64,000 nt of DNA from Adiantum capillus-veneris (GCA_014529385.2 CM043952.1:152570057-152634056), one strand, 5' to 3'. Positions 20,712-34,159 are shown, counted from the first letter of the stretch. Numbers and translations: made by a program. Notes: generated by a model from the letters alone, not told the origin.

Positions 20712-23700
20712 ATGAGTAGTGACGAGGATGTGGGACCGTCCAACCGAAACACCTATCTCTCAACAAGGGTCTTATGTCCTTGTAATCAATGCAAGCATGC
20801 TGTGCGACGGACAAGACGTGTTTCTTTGCAGCACGTTCGCGAATTTGGCGAGTTCGATCCATCTATTATAGATCGAGTTGTTGCCAATTATAACTCGTCG
20901 GACTCTGACACTGGCCAACAAGCAGCAATCTTGCAACCCAATAGACGTGTTCGCAGGCGCTTTGGTCAAGCAGCATATGTGAGGCCACAAGATGTAGCCT
21001 CTGACAGCTCGGGGGATGATCATGCAGAGCACATTCCCAACGAGGCAATGTTTGAGCCCGAGATTGATGAAATGATCGAGACGATCATGGATTCAGAAAG
21101 GCTTATCTATGATGATATGAAAAGTGAAGCCGATACGCCATTGTATAATGGAGCACGTATGTCTAGATTGAAAGCACTCCTGGTTCTTCTCAACATGCAG
21201 GCAAAGTTTTGATGGAGTGACACTAGCGTCACAGCGCTTTTCAGGTGATCTATTACAATTAGTTTACTTTAATAAAACTCTAAATGTATAATGATCTGAT
21301 AGATTTTTACACGACTGTATCATATTTTTATGTTGTGTAGATTGCTTAAAGAGCACATACTACCAGCTGACAATGTGATGCCAGATTCCTGAGATGAAGC
21401 AAGAAAGATTTTGCGAAACTTGGGGATGGATTACAATTCTATCCACGCTTGTCCTAATGACTGCATTCTTTTCAGAGGGGAATACATAGACATGGAGAAG
21501 TGTCCAAAATGTGATTCCGAAAGATATCGAGTAGATCTCCACGGGACAAAAATTCCACAAAAGGTTTTGCGACATTTTCATCTGCTTCCTCGCATCAAGC
21601 ATTTCTTCGAATGTAAGGCCATGGCCGCTCTAGCATCATGGCATGAGGAGAATAAATCTTCGGATGGTGTGCTACGAATTCCTGCAGATTGCGCAGCATG
21701 GAAACATATAGATGGAACATGGTCGGATTTTGCCAGGGAAGCTCAAAATTTGCGCTTAGGCTTGGCTATGGATGGCGTAAATCCATTTGGTCAAAGATCA
21801 ACATCTTACAGTGTATGGCCCGTTGTCATCGTCAACTACAACATTCCCCTGTGGTTGACTACGAAGAAGGGGCACCTATGGCTAAGCTTGATTGTGCCAG
21901 GGCGATATAAAGTAGGGAATATGGATGTGTATCTTCGTCCACTATTGGAAGAGCTACAACAATTGTGGATTGGCATAGAGGTGGTGGATATGAGCCGACA
22001 CACAGGACGACGGAATGCTTTGATCAGAGGCATTCTAATGTGGACCATGCATGACTATCCCGGGCTAACAGAACGCTCAGGTGATCTATTGACACTCCTC
22101 ACTCAGACACTGTAAATCTTGTTTTTTCCCATAGTTGATCTATTATCATGTGTATACATGCAGGGCTTCAAACAAGCGGATACAGAGCATGTGTCAAATG
22201 TGGACCTAGACTGAATGCACGTAGGGCGTCCTCACTGAAGAAGCAAATCTACGAAGGTCATCAAGCGTATCTTCCAGAGAATCATGTGTTACGCGACGGC
22301 TTTTTGGGAAGAGAGCCACCAAGGATGTCTGCACAAGCATGGTTAGAGCAGAAGGAGATGTGCGATGACGGATTGCCTCCAGGGATGAAGAGACTATCTC
22401 TATGGTACGAGTTACCATACTGGCCCCGACTCATGATCAATCACTTGCTCAATCCAATGCACATATTCAAGAATGTGGGTAATCTACTATGGGACCATCT
22501 GACCGGTAAGAAAGATACTTTGGGAGCCAGAGTTGACCTTAGAAATGTGGATCGTATGGAGCAATATTGGCCGCAAACAGCGTTTGATGGATCGATAAAA
22601 CTCCCTAAAGCACCATGGATTTTCACAGGAGCCCAAGAACGCAAAGTAAGAGAGACCATTCGATCTTTGCGGACCCCCACTGGCGTAATGCACTCGCTCC
22701 GAACGTGTTTTACTAAAGAAGGAAAGCTTACCGGTTTGAAGTCACACGATTGGCATAAAATGTGTCAGTTACGTTCATAGTGGACTTTAATATCATTGCA
22801 TAAAATGTGGACTTTAATATCATTGTTGCACATACTTTACAGTTTATTTTACCGGTTGCCATTGAGAGATGTTTGTCTCTCGACATCCGTAACACAATCT
22901 ACAAACTTGCAAAGCTGGTGCAATGGATCTCACAAAAGGAGATCAACGTAGACTCCATACCATTTGCCAAACTAAATGCTACGGAGCTTGTGTGCATGTT
23001 TGAGAAACATTTTCCTACTACCATGCTAACCATTCAGGTGCATCTTCTTGTTCACATAGTTGATGAGGTGGAAATAGCTGGCACAGTTCATTCCAGATGG
23101 ATGTTCTTCTTAGAACGTTTCATGAAAACGCTTAAGGGATATATGCGTCAAAAGGCACGTCCGGAGGGTAGCATGGCAGAAGGTTGGTTGGTATCAGAGT
23201 CCGTAGTGTACATTGGAGAGTGGCTAGACGGATTTGATAAAGCCCGGGACACGCTATGGCGAACCATAGATGATGAGCGCATATCTGGGATTGTCATGTG
23301 CAATCTCGGTGTTGAGAAGAAGATGACGGAAGATCTAGAGGCTAAAATCAACCGATTTTGCATGCTTCACAATCCAGTGATGCAAAAGTGGATTTCACAA
23401 TATGAGGATGCAAAGCAAGAGCGACAAAGGGCACGAATCGAGTGGAGACGGGGAAGACGACCACCGATGCACTATCCGACGGTTCTGGAGAGCCTACCAA
23501 CCTTCATGAGCTTAAGATGGTTGCACAACCAATTGAAAAGCGCACAACAATGCGGTGACGAAGTGACTGAGGAAGAGTGGGAGTACTCTTGGGGTTGCGC
23601 GACCAAGGTAAGTTTGCAATGTACGACATGCTAGTGACTTTATTTCTAAACGTTTGAACGGCCACTCATAATCTTTGTCCGTTGTAGTATAAGTCATACA

Positions 23701-24440
23701 CAGCAGCATGGTGTAAAGGTCGACATTTTAGGGTGGAACGAATCGACAAAAAGCGTTTTACTCAAGATTGTGGAATCATGGCAAAATTTGAACAGTCTAG
23801 TCGACGACGTTCCTCTGATGCAGATCCTGTGGTGGCGGAACTCACTTACTTCGGCACGCTACAAGAGATTTTGAGGATCGATTACATAGGATTTTTTGTC
23901 GACTTGTTCGATGTGCAATGGTTCAAGATAATCATGGAGGGTCGCAACGCTACTGTGCGTAGAGGAGAGTCTGGTTTTCTTGAGGTGGATTCTACTAAGA
24001 AATGGACTGACCTAAGAGACACTTTCGTACTACCAGAGCATTGTGAACAAGTAAGTATGTAAATAGTTAACATCCCCCTTTTACAAGTTATGTGCTTGAA
24101 AGCTCTCATGTAAGTTATGTGGCTCTGGCAGGTAATATTTCATCCTACAAAGTCTACATCAAACTGGTGGTACGTCATAGAGGTAGCCCCTTGTAGTGCA
24201 AGGACGTATGAAGGCTACCATGTGCCAATCACAACGGCATCAATGGAGGAGATCAGAGAAGATGCTCAATCAGAAGCCGCTGCGGTGGTGCCAGACGAGC
24301 ATCAAGATGCTACTACTCTATATGGGGTGCATGCAGAGGAGCTACAAAATGAAACAGAGGATATGTGTTTAAACGGAGAGCTCTATATAGATATAGGAAG
24401 TTATGCTGATTTATGCGAGGATGAGAGAGAGATCTCTTAA
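20712..24440 (+). pseudogene. tnpD: CACTA transposase tnpD/TNP2-like, six exons, two internal stops
   Basis: The ATG at 20712 gives MSSDEDVGPS. Hand-joined exons are 20712-21244, 21341-22080, 22164-22768, 22843-23607, 23688-24050 and 24132-24440, with agreeing phases (about 1104 codons). The domains, in order, are: a Cys-rich transposase-associated start (CPCNQCKHAV); Tnp2 catalytic region with IHACPNDCILFRGEY, GLAMDGVNPFG, TSYSVWPVV and DVYLRPLLEEL; a DUF4218-type region (QVHLLVHIVDEVE); and a DUF4216-type C-terminus. Breaks: TGA at 21210-21212 and TGA at 21390-21392 (expected Trp in PDSWDEARK). The donor after 22768 reads CAG/TTACGT, where the copy at 63060 has CAG/GTATGT. The enzyme would excise the element, but this copy looks inactive. 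Confidence 0.85.
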
Positions 24441-24689
24441 AGCCACAAATATTGTATTTGAACAATTTTGCTCCGGGTTGTAAAAGCTCTGGCTCTCTAA
24501 GTACCTTCCATGGCGCTCACATCTTTTGATTGAAAATTCTGAGTTTTCAACTTGCCTCTTCTATCACTCAATTCATTGCGTCATTGTATTTATATGCGTC
24601 ATTACGTCATTGTATTTAATGGTCTTTCCGTCATTGTCTACTCTATTCATTCAATATTAAGTTTAAATATTCGTGTGTTTAATGTAGGT

Positions 24690-25999
24690 ATGGATGATGA
24701 GGAGTTTCTTTCTTCTTTGTCACCGCAGCAGAGACAGTGGTACGTGGAGCGTCATTGCTCTGGCGCATCATCGTGCGTTCCTACTCCATCCGCATCTCCC
24801 TCTATTTCGGAGCATTCGGCGCGCTCCGAAGCTTCGGCGTCGACGAGACGAGCTTCACACTCGTCTAGACACCGGCGCTCTAGTGGTGACGATGGTGGTT
24901 GTTGTGGGGATTCCGCCACCGATGCCTCCACACCGCCTCGTGTTCGACGAGGCTCTTTACCCTCCCCTTCTTTGCCCGCCCCCACACCAGCCACAGCATT
25001 GCCATCTACGCCAGGTTTTGCACGGCTGACTGTTCCTAGCAGCTACACACCTCTACCTACTCCGCCAGGGGCCACCCCACTCGACACTCCTCGCTTCGGG
25101 GCCCAGACGCCGGTGGAGACACCTGACGTCCGTACCCCCATCGACACGCCGCTAGAGACCCCTGTCGGGACACCCAGGTTCACGCGTCACCGGCCAGAGG
25201 GCTTGCCTTACTCCGTCGATTTCAGCGGCGGCATCATCATGGATGATGACGGCAAGAAGGTGATCTCGCGCATGCGTGGTCTTTGCTCTCAGCTGTTTAG
25301 ACACTACATACTAAACAAATGGAGTGAAGTACCAAGTGATTTAAAAAACAGAGTCATCAGCATACTTCATGATGAGTTTCCCGTTCCAACACGGGATCAG
25401 CGCTTCAATGAAGACCTGATAAAGATTCGAATGCGCGAATACTGCAAACACAAGCGTTCCGAAGTGCAAAAAGCAATCAAGCATGGGTGGAACAGGCCAG
25501 ATTGGCTGGCCAAAGAAGATTGGAAGAATGCGAAGAAAGCAGCGCGCGAGAATCCCGACAAGTGGAAGCAACAAAAGGATGCAGCCAGAGCGCGAGTAGA
25601 GGCAGGGACCTCGCACCACTTGGGGAGCAGTGGATGGGCATCATTTGAGGCCGATTTTGTAAGTGTTTTCGCATTGCTCTTTATGTTCGATAGTTTAGGG
25701 TTTATGAGTTTTTTAATTCTAACATAATGAATTCTTTGTATGTTTTGACAGTGGTCGATGACAGGACGTGATCCCACACCGTACGAGCGCGAGTACGCAG
25801 GCAGGAAGGGCTTAAACGCCCTGATGGAGATTCTGAGTTCTCGCGGCGGCATGGTTAGTATTAGGGTTTACTCTTTTCTATTTTTTGTATTGCTTTATAA
25901 ATGTCGTTATATGTTTATACTTACTGAAAGCTGTCTTATTGTCTTTTTTTGCAGAATCCGACAGATACGCCGCTTGGACGCGATGAGACGTCTGACTAG
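24690..25999 (+). CDS. tnpA: CACTA tnpA-like protein (plant transposase, Ptta/En/Spm type), 371 aa
   Basis: The ATG at 24690 starts MDDEEFLSSLSPQQRQW. Exons 24690-25658, 25752-25853 and 25955-25999 join in phase 0 at GT..AG introns and end at TAG, without internal stops. Residues 25-110 are Ser/Arg-rich and acidic. About 110-185 is a Pro/Thr stretch with many TP dipeptides. About 200-325 resembles the plant Ptta/En/Spm transposase family (FRHYILNKWSEVPSDLKNR, then a basic Trp-rich helix region with PDWLAKEDWKNAKK). TNPA-type proteins bind the subterminal motifs and assist TNPD, and the GTCGCTA arrays at both ends are the likely targets. It appears intact in this copy, unlike tnpD. Confidence 0.85.
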
Positions 26000-26367
26000 A
26001 CGACGTCAGTTTAGCCGTAGCTAGATAGCATTAGTTTAGGGTTTCTCATAGCTTATGTATCATGAGACGGATTTTATACGTCTTTTTGAACCATGTATAT
26101 TATTACATTTGTCACCGCAGTTCATTTTGCCAATCAATTCTTTATGCCTATGATGTTGTACAATTGTCATTATTACATTTGCCAATCAATTCATTTTGCC
26201 TATGATGTGTACAATTGTCAGTTTTGCAAACAATGCGTCTTGTGGGTGACTATTTTGGGTCTATTAGCTACCCTTGCACTTTTTTTAAAAAGTGAATCAA
26301 GTACAATATGGTTAATGGGTGGCAGGGCATTCAATGCCCTGTCACCAAAAAAAAATTTCTCTCGGGC

Positions 26368-26570
26368 GTCGCTCTAACCGTCGCTATTTATGGCTCTGTA
26401 GCGTCGCTATGAGCGTCGCTATAGACTTCTGTGTAAACGTCGCTATGAGCGTCTCTATATAGCGACGCATATAGTGACGCTCTCGTAGCGACGCTATTAG
26501 CGACGGTTTTAGCGACGCCGGGGGTTATAAAAACCCAATGTATTTCCGTCGCTAACAGCGTCACAAGAGC
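26368..26570 (+). promoter_or_regulatory. Right subterminal transposase-binding array of CACTA-1
   Basis: At least eight GCGTCGCTA or TAGCGACGC-type motifs are packed in both orientations between 26368 and 26556, the last about 30 bp from the terminus. The left end has fewer copies, near 18608-18700. That these are tnpA-like protein sites is inferred from En/Spm. Confidence 0.75.
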
Positions 26571-26799
26571 ACACAACCTCTTGTAGTGCAGGTAAAGCCA
26601 TTTCCTTCAGTTTTACTATGTCCTTAGTTTAATTGTGTTCTGGGAGTGTGCTTCAAAATGTAAAAGATCATTTCACCTTTCAAATTCCATAATTGGATCA
26701 CGGTGCACCAGTTACATTATGAAGATTTGTTTACATATCCTGCGCGCTGTTATTCTCTTCTAATATTTACAAAGGTATTTTTTGTATAATAATATTGTA

Positions 26800-27521
26800 G
26801 GTATTTCAATTGATCTTGAAGAAGAAGCAAAAGAGGTGAAAATCTTGCCCAGTAGTTTGGAGGAGCCAACTCTAGGTTTGGAGGAGCCTGATACTGACCC
26901 ACCTGTAGAAATGGAGTCCCCTTCTACTCCAAAATTTATTGTATCCAACTCACTTAAGAGAGAAGTGGATTTTTCAAAACCTACTTTGCAGAGTGCCCAA
27001 TGTATTGCAACAATCCAAAAGAAAAAAGAGACAGTTATTTATGAAGACCCTACAGTGATTGATGAAAGGCTTTTAGATTTTGCAGTTACTTTTGGAGCTG
27101 GTGATAAGTTTGATTTGGTCTCCTGCATGTTTAATGCTCCAGTTAATATTGATGTGTTTATAGCTGAACAGAGTAAACACTTGAAGCTGGAACGAGAGAA
27201 GTTTGATCTTCACACTCAAGAGGGCAAGGTTATTGTTGGTGAAATGGTGGTAGTCCATTTAAAAGACTGTGATCCTAAAAGACAGTTTTACAAGAAGTAT
27301 AATCAGTTGCCTCTTATGTACAGGCCCCATTGGTGCAGCTTACATGATCAAGAGTGCAAGCTGACTCAAGCGTCCTTTGGATTTCTAATATTTTTAAATG
27401 GATTATTTACAAGTCTTATGAATGATCCTAAGGAGGTCATGGAGGAACAAGATTTACCAGCAGATGAAAAAGAGGAAAAGAATGAGGAGTATATTGAAGT
27501 GACAGAGATAGGGGAGTCCAT
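26800..27521 (+). pseudogene. Unrecognised gene X, 5' part, interrupted by a copia insertion
   Basis: The frame is open from upstream of an ATATTGTAG/GT possible acceptor (26800) with GISIDLEEEAKEVK, and runs about 240 codons to the copia target site at 27517-27521. I do not recognise the protein. It has an acidic Pro/Glu-rich N-terminal portion, a mixed globular middle (about residues 60-210) and an acidic tail (EEQDLPADEKEEKNEEY). Without the copia element the frame continues exactly at 33078 as GESIDLEEEAKEVKRSNIL. No ATG is assigned, because the true start may lie in an earlier exon. Confidence 0.6.
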
Positions 27522-27713
27522 TGTTGCGGTATAAAGCCCAATGTGGTCGCCAAGGTAAGTGGGCGGGCCGCCAAGTATGTACACATATTCTTTTGTAAAA
27601 ACCTAATAAGAACTCACTATGCTCTACACATTACAGTAGAGCGAGTTCACCATATCGTCGTGCTCTTCTTCTCGCACTCTCTCTCGCGTCGCACTTTCGC
27701 TCGTACTCCTTCA
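27522..27713 (+). repeat. Copia 5' LTR
   Basis: 192 bp, starts TGTTGCGGTATAAAG and ends ACTCCTTCA. It is unusually short for a copia LTR. The flanking TCCAT matches the copy after the 3' LTR. Confidence 0.95.
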
Positions 27714-27715
27714 AC

Positions 27716-27727
27716 TGGTATCAGAGC
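27716..27727 (+). other. Copia primer-binding site
   Basis: TGGTATCAGAGC, two bases after the LTR, is the standard complement of the 3' end of plant initiator Met tRNA. The same 12-mer follows the gypsy-2 5' LTR at 35958. Confidence 0.9.
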
Positions 27728-28810
27728 TCAGATCGAGGCTCGTGGCAGCACTGCAGGAGGCTAGAGTCACCAGCTCAGATTGGAGTGAAATTCGACAGGT
27801 GAAGACACGGCCCCAAATCTCGTGGGCAAGCCCGAAGGGCTTGGTGTTGTCAGAATTTCATTCTGAGGTCATCTCGGCCACCGTTCGGCTTCGACAAAGG
27901 TCTGCGCAGGCCATTTTCGACTACGTGGTCTCGGCGGGTGTAGATCCGACTCTGCAAATTTGGGGTTTTTGGCCTACGACTACAGGTGCTGAGGATATCG
28001 AAACTCCCAGAGTGTTGATTTGCGGCTGTCTACACATCGAAGGACGGCTCACAGTTCTTGGAGGCGTGTCACATACGACACGGGCGTATCTACACACAGA
28101 CTGTAGGCGACATCCACTAGTTCATCAGGTAGCTTGTGTTTGCTGCTTGATATTCCAGATTTCATCCTGACATTGCAGGTACTTCCACATGGGATGTATT
28201 GTCAAAGATGATGTATGTCTGTTGAGGGTTTGCTGGCTGTGAGTCACGCAGCAAACAACCGCCGCAGCGGTTACAACATACAGTGGGAAATTTGTGGATG
28301 TATGACTTTGTGGGAAGTCTATGTACTGTCAGATTTACTGTAGCCTTTGTTGAGGGTCGAGTGAGGTTTTATTGAGCTGGGGGATTCTCGAATGTTGAGA
28401 TCCTTTCGGTGATACAGGTCTTGGAGCGATCCCTCGATCACCCTTAGATAGGCAGCTAGGATGTATTGACTGTGAGTTAGACAGTTGGGATTGCATCTTT
28501 GCTTTACTGCCGTTGAGGCATTGTCTCAGTTTATGCTTACAGGAGAGTGACAGGACAGTCAAAGACAGTACATGTGCAGGACAGATTTACCCACAGCTTA
28601 CAGTGTCAGAGAGACAATGTTTTTTGAGCTGTTTTTTGGTCTGTTTTTAATACACCAGAGCCATTTTACAAAGGAGACTCTGCCAAAATTTCTGCAGAAT
28701 CTGAAGCTTTCTTGGTTCATTTCACAGGTTGATATTGGTTCAGAGGTCAGTTTACAGGGGAAACTCTGCCGAATTTTTCCCAGAAAAGTAAACTACTGTG
28801 AAGCGTAGCT

Positions 28811-29545
28811 ATGGCTGGATCACAGGACACTGCTCTTTACAATATCAAGAAGCTGGATGGAACCAATTTCCCATTGTGGAAGAAGCAGATTTGGCACGTG
28901 TTGGTACAAAAGAAGTAGATAAAACCTATAAAGCTCAAGGGGATAAAAACCAGAAGATATGGACGAAGATGAATGGAGCGAAATGGATGAATTGGCACTT
29001 TCTACCATTATGCTGACTTTGGCAGAAAGCGTTTACTTCAATGTAGCAGACGAGATGTCGGCTTATCAAGCATGGTTAAAGCTGAGTGATCTTTATGAGA
29101 AGCAGAGTGCAGCTTCACAGGTATACTGGCTTAAGAAGCTTGTTGACGTGAAGATGAAAGAAGGGACACCTATGTCCAGTCATCTGAATGAATTCAACAC
29201 AATCTATAGTCAGTTGTCAGCTCAAGGTGTCAAGTTTGATGAACCTGTTAGAGCTATGTTCCTGTTGATCACATTGCCGGAAAGTTGGGACACTTTTCGC
29301 ACAGCTTTGAGTAATTCTGCACCTCCAGATGGTTTGAACATAGCAGGTGTAGAAGGAAGTCTGCTTACTGAAGAAACCAATAGAAAGACAATGGACAAAG
29401 GCAAAGGAACAGCCTTAGTTGTCAGGGGAAGGACCAAAGAAAAGTACAAGGTGGAAAGAGGAATGAGTCTCGTAGCAAGTCCCGCAGTGCTAAAGGCAAG
29501 AGTGACATAGAATGCTACCATTGCGGCAAGAAGGGTCACATGAAA
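28811..29545 (+). pseudogene. Copia gag, frameshifted
   Basis: The ATG at 28811 starts MAGSQDTALYNIKKLDGTNF, followed by LWKKQIWHVLVQK, the usual copia gag N-terminus. The frame shifts near 28920 and again near 28955, then reads DEDEWSEMDELALSTI through LPESWDTFRTAL. A further shift near 29430 restores the pol frame before the zinc knuckle CYHCGKKGHMKRDC (about 29512-29553). The 1.1-kb leader between the LTR and gag has no gene that I can support. Confidence 0.85.
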
Positions 29546-32500
29546 AGAGACTGCAGAGAATGGAAAGCAGAAAAAGGCAAAGAGAAAGCTGAAGTCCATG
29601 GTGAGAAGAACAAGTCCTCAGTGAAGATTCAAGAAATAAATGTGACAAACACTGTTGCAGAGGATGACAGTCTAGTGTCAGGAGACATCTGCTTTTTGAA
29701 GAATACAATGGACTCAGCTCTTCTTACAGCATCTGATGGAAATGCACTGAGTGACTGGATTATAGACTCAGGGGCATCACTTCATGTGTCTCCAAACAAG
29801 GAGTGGTTTACCTCTAATGTGACCACTAAAGATCATGTTCGGCTAGGCAATGGGCAGACATGTGAGATCTTAGGTGTTGGAGATGTTCAATTGAAGTTTC
29901 AGAATGGCTCTTCTTTCACGCTGAAGAATGTGAGACATGTTCCCGCAATTACAAAGAGCTTGATCAGCACAGGTTTACTTGATGATGCTGGCTACATCAC
30001 CACTTTTGGACAGAACATGTGGAAGATATCCAAGGGTTCTATGACAGTAGCACATGGAGCAAAGTCTGGAGGACTTTACATGATTTATGTATCAAATGTC
30101 TCTAAAAATGTAATCAATGTAACCGAGCAGCCGAACGTTTCTTTGTGGCATAGCCGGTTAGGACATATGTCCAAGAAGGGAATGGAAATCTTGTCTTGTT
30201 CTGGTTATTTGCCTGGCTTTTTATTAAATGATTTTGAATTCTGTGAACATTGTCTGTATGGTAAGCAAACACAGCAGCCACATAAGCATAGAAGCAGTAG
30301 AAGAGATACACAGTTGGCACTTGTTCATAGTGATTTGTGTGGACCTATGCCTAACCTATCTCTAGGGGGAGCTTCTTACTTTATGACATTTATAGATGAT
30401 TACTCGAGGAAAGTATGGGTTTACTTTCTCAAGCACAAGGATGAAGCGTTTAGTGTTTTCAAAATGTTTGTGACACTTGTGGAGAATCAGAGTGGCAAGA
30501 AGCTTAAATGCTTACGCACTGACAATGGTGGAGAGTATGTTTCAAAGGCCTTTCAGGACTTTTGTGAGTCAAAAGGTATAAAACGTGAACTTACTGCTCC
30601 TTACAATCCTCCTCAAAATGGTGTTGCTGAGAGGATGAATAGGACCATACAAGAGAAGGTCAGAAGTATGTTGTCTAATGCACAACTGCCAAATGGGTTT
30701 TGGGCTGAAGCTGTATCAACAGTTGTTCATCTTGTAAATACATCTCCTAGCAAGGTTTTGCAGAAGGATTCAGTGCCAGAGATGGTATGGTCAGGCAAAA
30801 TGCCCTCATACAAGCATCTCATAGTCTTTGGCTGTGAGGCATATACTCACGTTCCAAAGGAATTTAGGAACAAACTTGAGCCAAAGAGTAGAAAGTGCAT
30901 CTTTTTAGGCTATGGTAATTCTGGTGAGATGGGGTACAGACTTTGGGATCCCGAATCCAGAAAGGTTGTCCGCAGCAATGATGTTCACTTTAATGAATCC
31001 AAATATCATTCTAAACCAGAGAGGGTTGAGGAGATTAGAAGAGTTGTCTTCCAAGAAGATGGACCTGCACGTGCAAGACAAAATGTCAGGGCTCAAGAGG
31101 AGCCAGGACAGGATAGAGTGGAACCACAGGTTGTGGCTGAGCCTGAGCCACCTATTGTGCGTAGATCTGGACGTGTCACGCGACCTCCTGATAGGTTTGT
31201 TCCATCTATGAACTATGTCATGTTGACTGATTGCAATGAGCCTTCATGTTACAAGGAAGCAGTGCAAATGAAGGACTCCGGGAATTGGCAATTGGCCATG
31301 CAGTCAGAGATGACAGCTCTGCATAAAAACCAAACATGGAAGCTAGTTAAATTACCACGGGGCAAAAAGGCTCTACCCTATAAATGGGTTTACAGGTATA
31401 AGATCACCGCTCATGATAGTCAGTCAAAGTACAAAGCAAGGCTTGTTTCCAAGGGCTTTAAGCAAGAACAAGGCATTGACTTTGAGGAAGTCTTCTCTCC
31501 GGTGGTCAAGATGACTACATTGAGATGCTTTCTTGCATTGGTTGCTATATTAGATTTGGTGTTGCACCAAATGGATGTCAAGACAAGGTTCTTGCATGGT
31601 GATTTAGATGTGGAAATTTACATGCAGCAGCCAGAAGGGTTTGTTGAGAAAGGCAAGGAAGATTGGGTATGCCAGTTGTTAAATAGTCTTTATGGCTTAA
31701 AACAATCACCGAGGGCATGGTACCATAAATTCCACAAGTTTATGCTTTCTCAAGGCTACAAACGTAGTGAGTTCGATCAATGTCTATATACAAAGAAGGC
31801 TAAGGATGGCAGTTGGCTGATCCTTATTTTGTATGTGGATGACATGTTGATTGCTGGCAAGCACTTGGAAGAAATTTCAGCTTTGAAGTCAAAGATGGCA
31901 AAATCGTTTGACATGAAAGACATGGGTGAGGCAAGTCATATACTTGGTATGCGCATTGAGAGAGACAGATCAAAGAAGTTGATTTGGTTATCTCAAACAG
32001 AGTATATTGACAAGGTTTTGCAACGTTTCAATATGGAGAAGGGAAAGGCACTGAGTGTTCCATTGCCACCACATGTGAAACTTAGCAAACAAGATTGTCT
32101 TGTGTCTGAGGAAGAACAGGCTGAAATGCATAAGATTCCATATGCGTCTGCAGTGGGTAGTTTGATGTATGTAATGATTGCTACTCGCCCAGACATTGCA
32201 TTTGCAGTGGGAGTAGTAAGTCAATACATGTCAAACCCAGGCAAGAAACATTGGGAGGCAGTGAAAGGAATATTGAGATACCTGAAAGCTACAAAGAGTA
32301 TGCGTATATGCTATGGGAGTCAAGAGCTAAGTGTAAAGGGTTTTACAGACTCAAATTATGCAGGTGACTTAGACAACCGAAGGTCTACGTCAGGGTATGT
32401 CTTTACATTGGCTGGTGGAGCAGTATCATGGCGTTCTAGATTACAAGATTGTGTTACTCAGTCTACTATAGAGGCTGAATATGTTGCAGCATCAGACGCA

Positions 32501-32790
32501 TGCAAAGAATCAATTTGGCTTAATCGACTAGTAACAGATTTGGGAATCAAAGAAGAGATGCCTGTGTTATATTGTGATAGTCAAAGTGCTATACAATTGG
32601 CTCGCAATCCAGTCTATCACTCAAAGACAAAGCATGTGGATGTGAAGTATCATTGCATCAGGGAATTGCTCGAGGATAAGCAACTTCAGCTTGTCAAAGT
32701 TCACACCACATAAAATCCTGCTGATCTACTTACAAAAGGACTTCCCTCAGAGAGCTTTGCGCATTTTCGCAAGCAGTTAGGTGTAGGGTA
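29540..32790 (+). pseudogene. Copia pol polyprotein (protease, integrase, RT, RNase H)
   Basis: One frame of 1057 codons from the end of the zinc knuckle. Protease at about residues 70-85 (WIIDSGASLHVS, catalytic DSGA). Integrase H2C2 region (HSRLGHMSKKG...CEHCLYGKQ), then the DDE core with HSDLCGP, RTDNGGEYVS and PPQNGVAERMNR. RT with WVYRYKI, GLKQSPRAWY and the catalytic YVDDMLIAG. RNase H with DSNYAGDLDNRRSTSGY and QSTIEAEYVAAS. A TAA at 32711-32713 replaces a residue in VHTT/NPADLLTKGLPSESF, and the frame then runs on to TAG near 32790. Apart from that stop, the catalytic motifs look intact. Confidence 0.9.
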
Positions 32791-32880
32791 GTACATCACT
32801 TCTGTACATCTCTTGTATATTATCTTGTATAGTAGCTTCTCTCACATTTTAAGTACCACATTGGACTTTAAGTGGGAGGT

Positions 32881-33072
32881 TGTTGGGGTATAAAGCCCAA
32901 TGTGGTCGCCTAGGTAAGTGGGCGGGCCGCCAGGTATGTACACATATTCTTTTGTAAAAACCTAATAAGAACTCACTATGCTCTACACATTACAGTAGAG
33001 CGAATTCACCATATCGTCGTGCTCTTCTTCTCGCACTCTCTCTCGCGTCGCACTTCCGCTCGTACTCCTTCA
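32881..33072 (+). repeat. Copia 3' LTR
   Basis: 192 bp, TGTTGGGGTATAAAG...CTTCA, five mismatches to the 5' LTR by eye. It is followed by the TCCAT duplication and the resumed frame of gene X. Confidence 0.95.
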
Positions 33073-33077
33073 TCCAT

Positions 33078-34159
<1,082 letters not shown>

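Larger units (their letters stand above)
18585..26588 (+). mobile_element. Complete CACTA (En/Spm) transposon CACTA-1
   Basis: The left end is CACTACAAGAGG at 18585 and the right end is its exact complement CCTCTTGTAGTG, ending at 26588 (8004 bp). Flanking triplets are AAG and CAG, a one-mismatch 3-bp target duplication. Both subterminal regions hold repeated GCGTCGCTA/TAGCGACGC motifs in both orientations, the expected transposase-binding arrays. Inside, on the plus strand, are a tnpD-like transposase (20712-24440), a tnpA-like gene (24690-25999) and a captured HIPP fragment (19646-19999). A second, rearranged copy lies at 58411-64000. Confidence 0.95.
27522..33072 (+). mobile_element. Ty1/copia LTR retrotransposon
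   Basis: LTRs 27522-27713 and 32881-33072 (192 bp each, TGTTG...CTTCA) differ at five positions by eye. TCCAT is duplicated on both sides (27517-27521 and 33073-33077). A primer-binding site complementary to initiator Met tRNA, TGGTATCAGAGC, lies at 27716-27727, and a purine tract (AGTGGGAGG) precedes the 3' LTR. The pol order (protease, integrase, RT, RNase H) is that of copia. The insertion is inside gene X. The gag frame is broken and pol has one late stop, so this copy needs help in trans, if it is mobile at all. Confidence 0.95.
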
